Assembly: GCF_019175385.1 (NCBI RefSeq)
Contig: NC_083341.1
Coordinates: 22,142,203-22,206,202, forward strand
Source of the DNA: Lycium barbarum
Lineage: Eukaryota; Streptophyta; Magnoliopsida; Solanales; Solanaceae
Direction: 5' to 3'
DNA length: 64,000 nucleotides
Under the pieces are notes generated by a model, which was not told the DNA's origin, made no database searches, and saw only the letters and a program-made list of their open reading frames with translations. A program made the position numbers and the translations under genes. Of the stretch, positions 62,359 to 64,000 are shown in pieces (position 1 is the first letter of the stretch; each line of letters starts with the position of its first letter).

Positions 62359-63256
62359 GTTGGTATCAGAGCCCTAGGTTACCTCTCTCACGAGTAAAAG
62401 AGCAATGTCTAGTAGAGTCTCGCGGAGTGGTACGGTGACGTCCGCACCTATCCACGAGAGGCTATGGGGCATCTAGGAAACTTTCTTTCTTTCTTTCCCA
62501 TCGTGCTGTCTCAGTCAGTTTCATCTCTAAGTTAAATCCAATTAGTATCTGGATGATCTCAATTGGTATCTCAACGAGTCCAATCGGTATCTGATCGATT
62601 CCAATTGGTATCTAGCAGTGCCGTCCTATTAATGGTCTTAGAATTACGTGTGTATGTTACGTTTGTATACAATGAGTTCCCTGTGTTGTACAATCCTATT
62701 GGGCAGTAGAAAAATGCCCACTGGCTCAGATCCTTCATAGCAGCGGTGCACGCACCACCATAGCGGGACTTAGTCTGCTATAGTGGTCCTTCACATTTCA
62801 AACCCTTGCCGTTGCGAAGCCTGCTGCACCACAGCGGATCTGCTATATCGGAATCCAACCGCTGCAGCAGGCAAGATTTCTAGTGACCAGATCCCCTGTT
62901 TCACAATTTCTCAACCTGTGCAATTCATGCAAACTCAAAGAAAACGAGAAATTCCAAAGCCACAACTTCATACAAGCACATTGCCCAACAAAGGCAAGGG
63001 CCATTTAATACCAAAATACCCATTATCCCAAACCAAATTCGGGAAAAACGAAAGAAATTCTTCGAAACATACAACCAAAACAACCCAAAAACAAAATAAA
63101 CTATCGACCCCACACGAGCATTGAAAAGCATGCTTGGGGGGGAGGGGGGGAGGGAAGAGAAACCTAGGCCTTGCCCCTGCTCGTCACCTCCTAACCAGAA
63201 TTTTTGAAGTCGTCGGAAGAGTCATTGTTGACCCCGGACCAGCTCAAAAAGTAGAG
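62359..63256 (+). other. Gypsy leader, no gene; 21-bp tandem repeat and G-rich tract
   Basis: Internal sequence after the primer-binding site. Four contiguous 21-bp units (consensus CAATTGGTATCT plus nine variable bases) fill 62539-62622. A patch rich in AGCGG/CCGCT words at 62735-62870 resembles one inside the LTR. A G-rich tract with runs of seven or more G lies at 63136-63154. No gag start is visible, so the element's internal region appears decayed or replaced. Confidence 0.5.
62361..62372 (+). other. Primer-binding site
   Basis: TGGTATCAGAGC following the LTR end at 62358; initiator-Met type. Confidence 0.85.
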
Positions 63257-64000
63257 TTACTGGGTGTCATCCTTGGTCACCTTGGGGAGCTTCGCCTTGG
63301 GGTCCAAAGTCTTTAAAAGGCTTTTAATGCCCTTCCACATTCGGGCAAACAACTTATCCCTAGACCGCCTCTTCTGTTTCTCCTTCTCGAGGTCTGCCTG
63401 GAGGCTTCCCTGGTTCTCAGCCATAGAAATATAGATGCCCTGCGAAGTGTCTACCGACTCCTGCATCTTTGTCTGAGCATCCATGTATTTCTTCACCTCA
63501 TCCAGAGTGAAGCCACTTAACACAGCTGTAGCACTAGATGAATCAGCCTTAATAGAAGGCCGGGATAAGCCAGGATCATATTCTTCATGGCCTCCATTTC
63601 GGTCTCAATCCGCTCGAAGGTTCTTTGAGCCGGAGGCTATGAAAGGCCAGCCCCATCCCCACCCTCCTCCTGATCATCATCAGAATCAAGATTTCTCTTC
63701 TTGTTTCAGCTTCTTGACCCCTTTATCCTTAGTGGATCAAAGTCAACATCTGTGTTGACCATGCTATCAGTGGGATCCCTCGGCACATGGGCCCACCTGC
63801 ACAATATAGTAATAAGGGAAGAAAACATCAGACTCGGACCCGGTTTGGCCAGAAAAGCCCTCCACTCTAGAATCACCTGCCTCCTTACATTCATAGGCAC
63901 CCCGTCCAGCACACAAGCCACCACAAACGCCCTAGGGTAGGTAACATTATTTGTGTCGCTCGAGGGGCAGATTCGGTGAGACACAAGGTTTAGCCATCTA
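63257..64000 (-). pseudogene. Plant transposon-protein fragment
   Basis: Minus-strand frames 63984-63706 (ICPSSDTNNVTYPRAFVVAC, GVPMNVRRQVILEWRAFL, LITILCRWAHVP) and 63523-63257 (FTLDEVKKYMDAQ, then a charged coiled-coil stretch). The first matches, as I remember it, the end of the putative plant transposon protein domain common in Solanaceae genomes: RRI-x-PSGN-x-TDV-x-FPRALVVAC. The stretch between (63705-63524) is broken by stops. The N-terminal part would lie beyond the right edge. No enzymatic motif; function unknown. Confidence 0.6.

Overview
This window looks like plant nuclear DNA, and the repeat families resemble Solanaceae as I remember them; no search was run, so the family assignment is an inference. 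It is AT-rich, introns are GT-AG, and almost all coding capacity belongs to transposable elements of Copia, Ty3/gypsy, RTE and L1 LINE, MULE, hAT, CACTA and MITE types. Only two host-type genes are visible. One is a vestitone-reductase/cinnamoyl-CoA-reductase-like SDR gene that lacks its 5' exons (10592-13160, minus). The other is an AVT1-type vacuolar amino acid transporter gene (31999-36892, plus), broken by a 1-bp frameshift and by a 2.3-kb fold-back transposon in an exon.

Layout. 1-8.5 kb: a decayed minus-strand retroelement (LTR near 7894, primer-binding site 7880-7891, broken frame 6274-2228). It was hit twice by one LTR family: a 5' LTR plus gag that runs off the left edge, and a solo LTR with TSD ACTAG. 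8.5-13.8 kb: MITEs, a 903-bp MULE-type element, the SDR gene remnant and a TRIM-like LTR. 13.8-21.4 kb: a Tork-type Copia element (plus) whose gag was split by a 3.5-kb solo LTR (TSD AACAA). Its pol ends at a 1.4-kb LTR, beyond which a second, opposite-strand Copia (21.4-24.3 kb) begins at the equivalent pol position. 24.3-31.9 kb: MITEs, a 205-bp CACTA derivative and an RTE LINE (one nonsense codon) inserted in a mariner-like MITE.

32-36.9 kb: the disrupted AVT1-like gene. 37.9-44.5 kb: an L1-type LINE remnant split by a full-length Ale-like Copia (413-bp LTRs with 7 differences, TSD AGAAT, gag-pol with two nonsense codons). 44.5-49.6 kb: mostly non-coding, plus a 1.66-kb hAT (TSD GAACCAAC) that keeps only the transposase dimerisation end. 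50-60 kb: the 3' part of a minus-strand Ty3/gypsy element, into which a 4.2-kb FAR1-like MULE with 38-bp terminal inverted repeats inserted; its transposase is broken. 60-64 kb: the 5' LTR of a plus-strand gypsy element, its leader, and a fragment of a plant transposon protein.

The genes do not form a shared pathway. The window is a nest of insertions whose order can be read from target-site duplications and from reading frames that rejoin when insertions are subtracted. The structures most worth attention are the four-module fold-back element in the transporter exon, the giant solo LTR with a 14-bp array and five hairpin-CCGGGTACGGT copies, and the LTR that joins two different truncated Copia elements.
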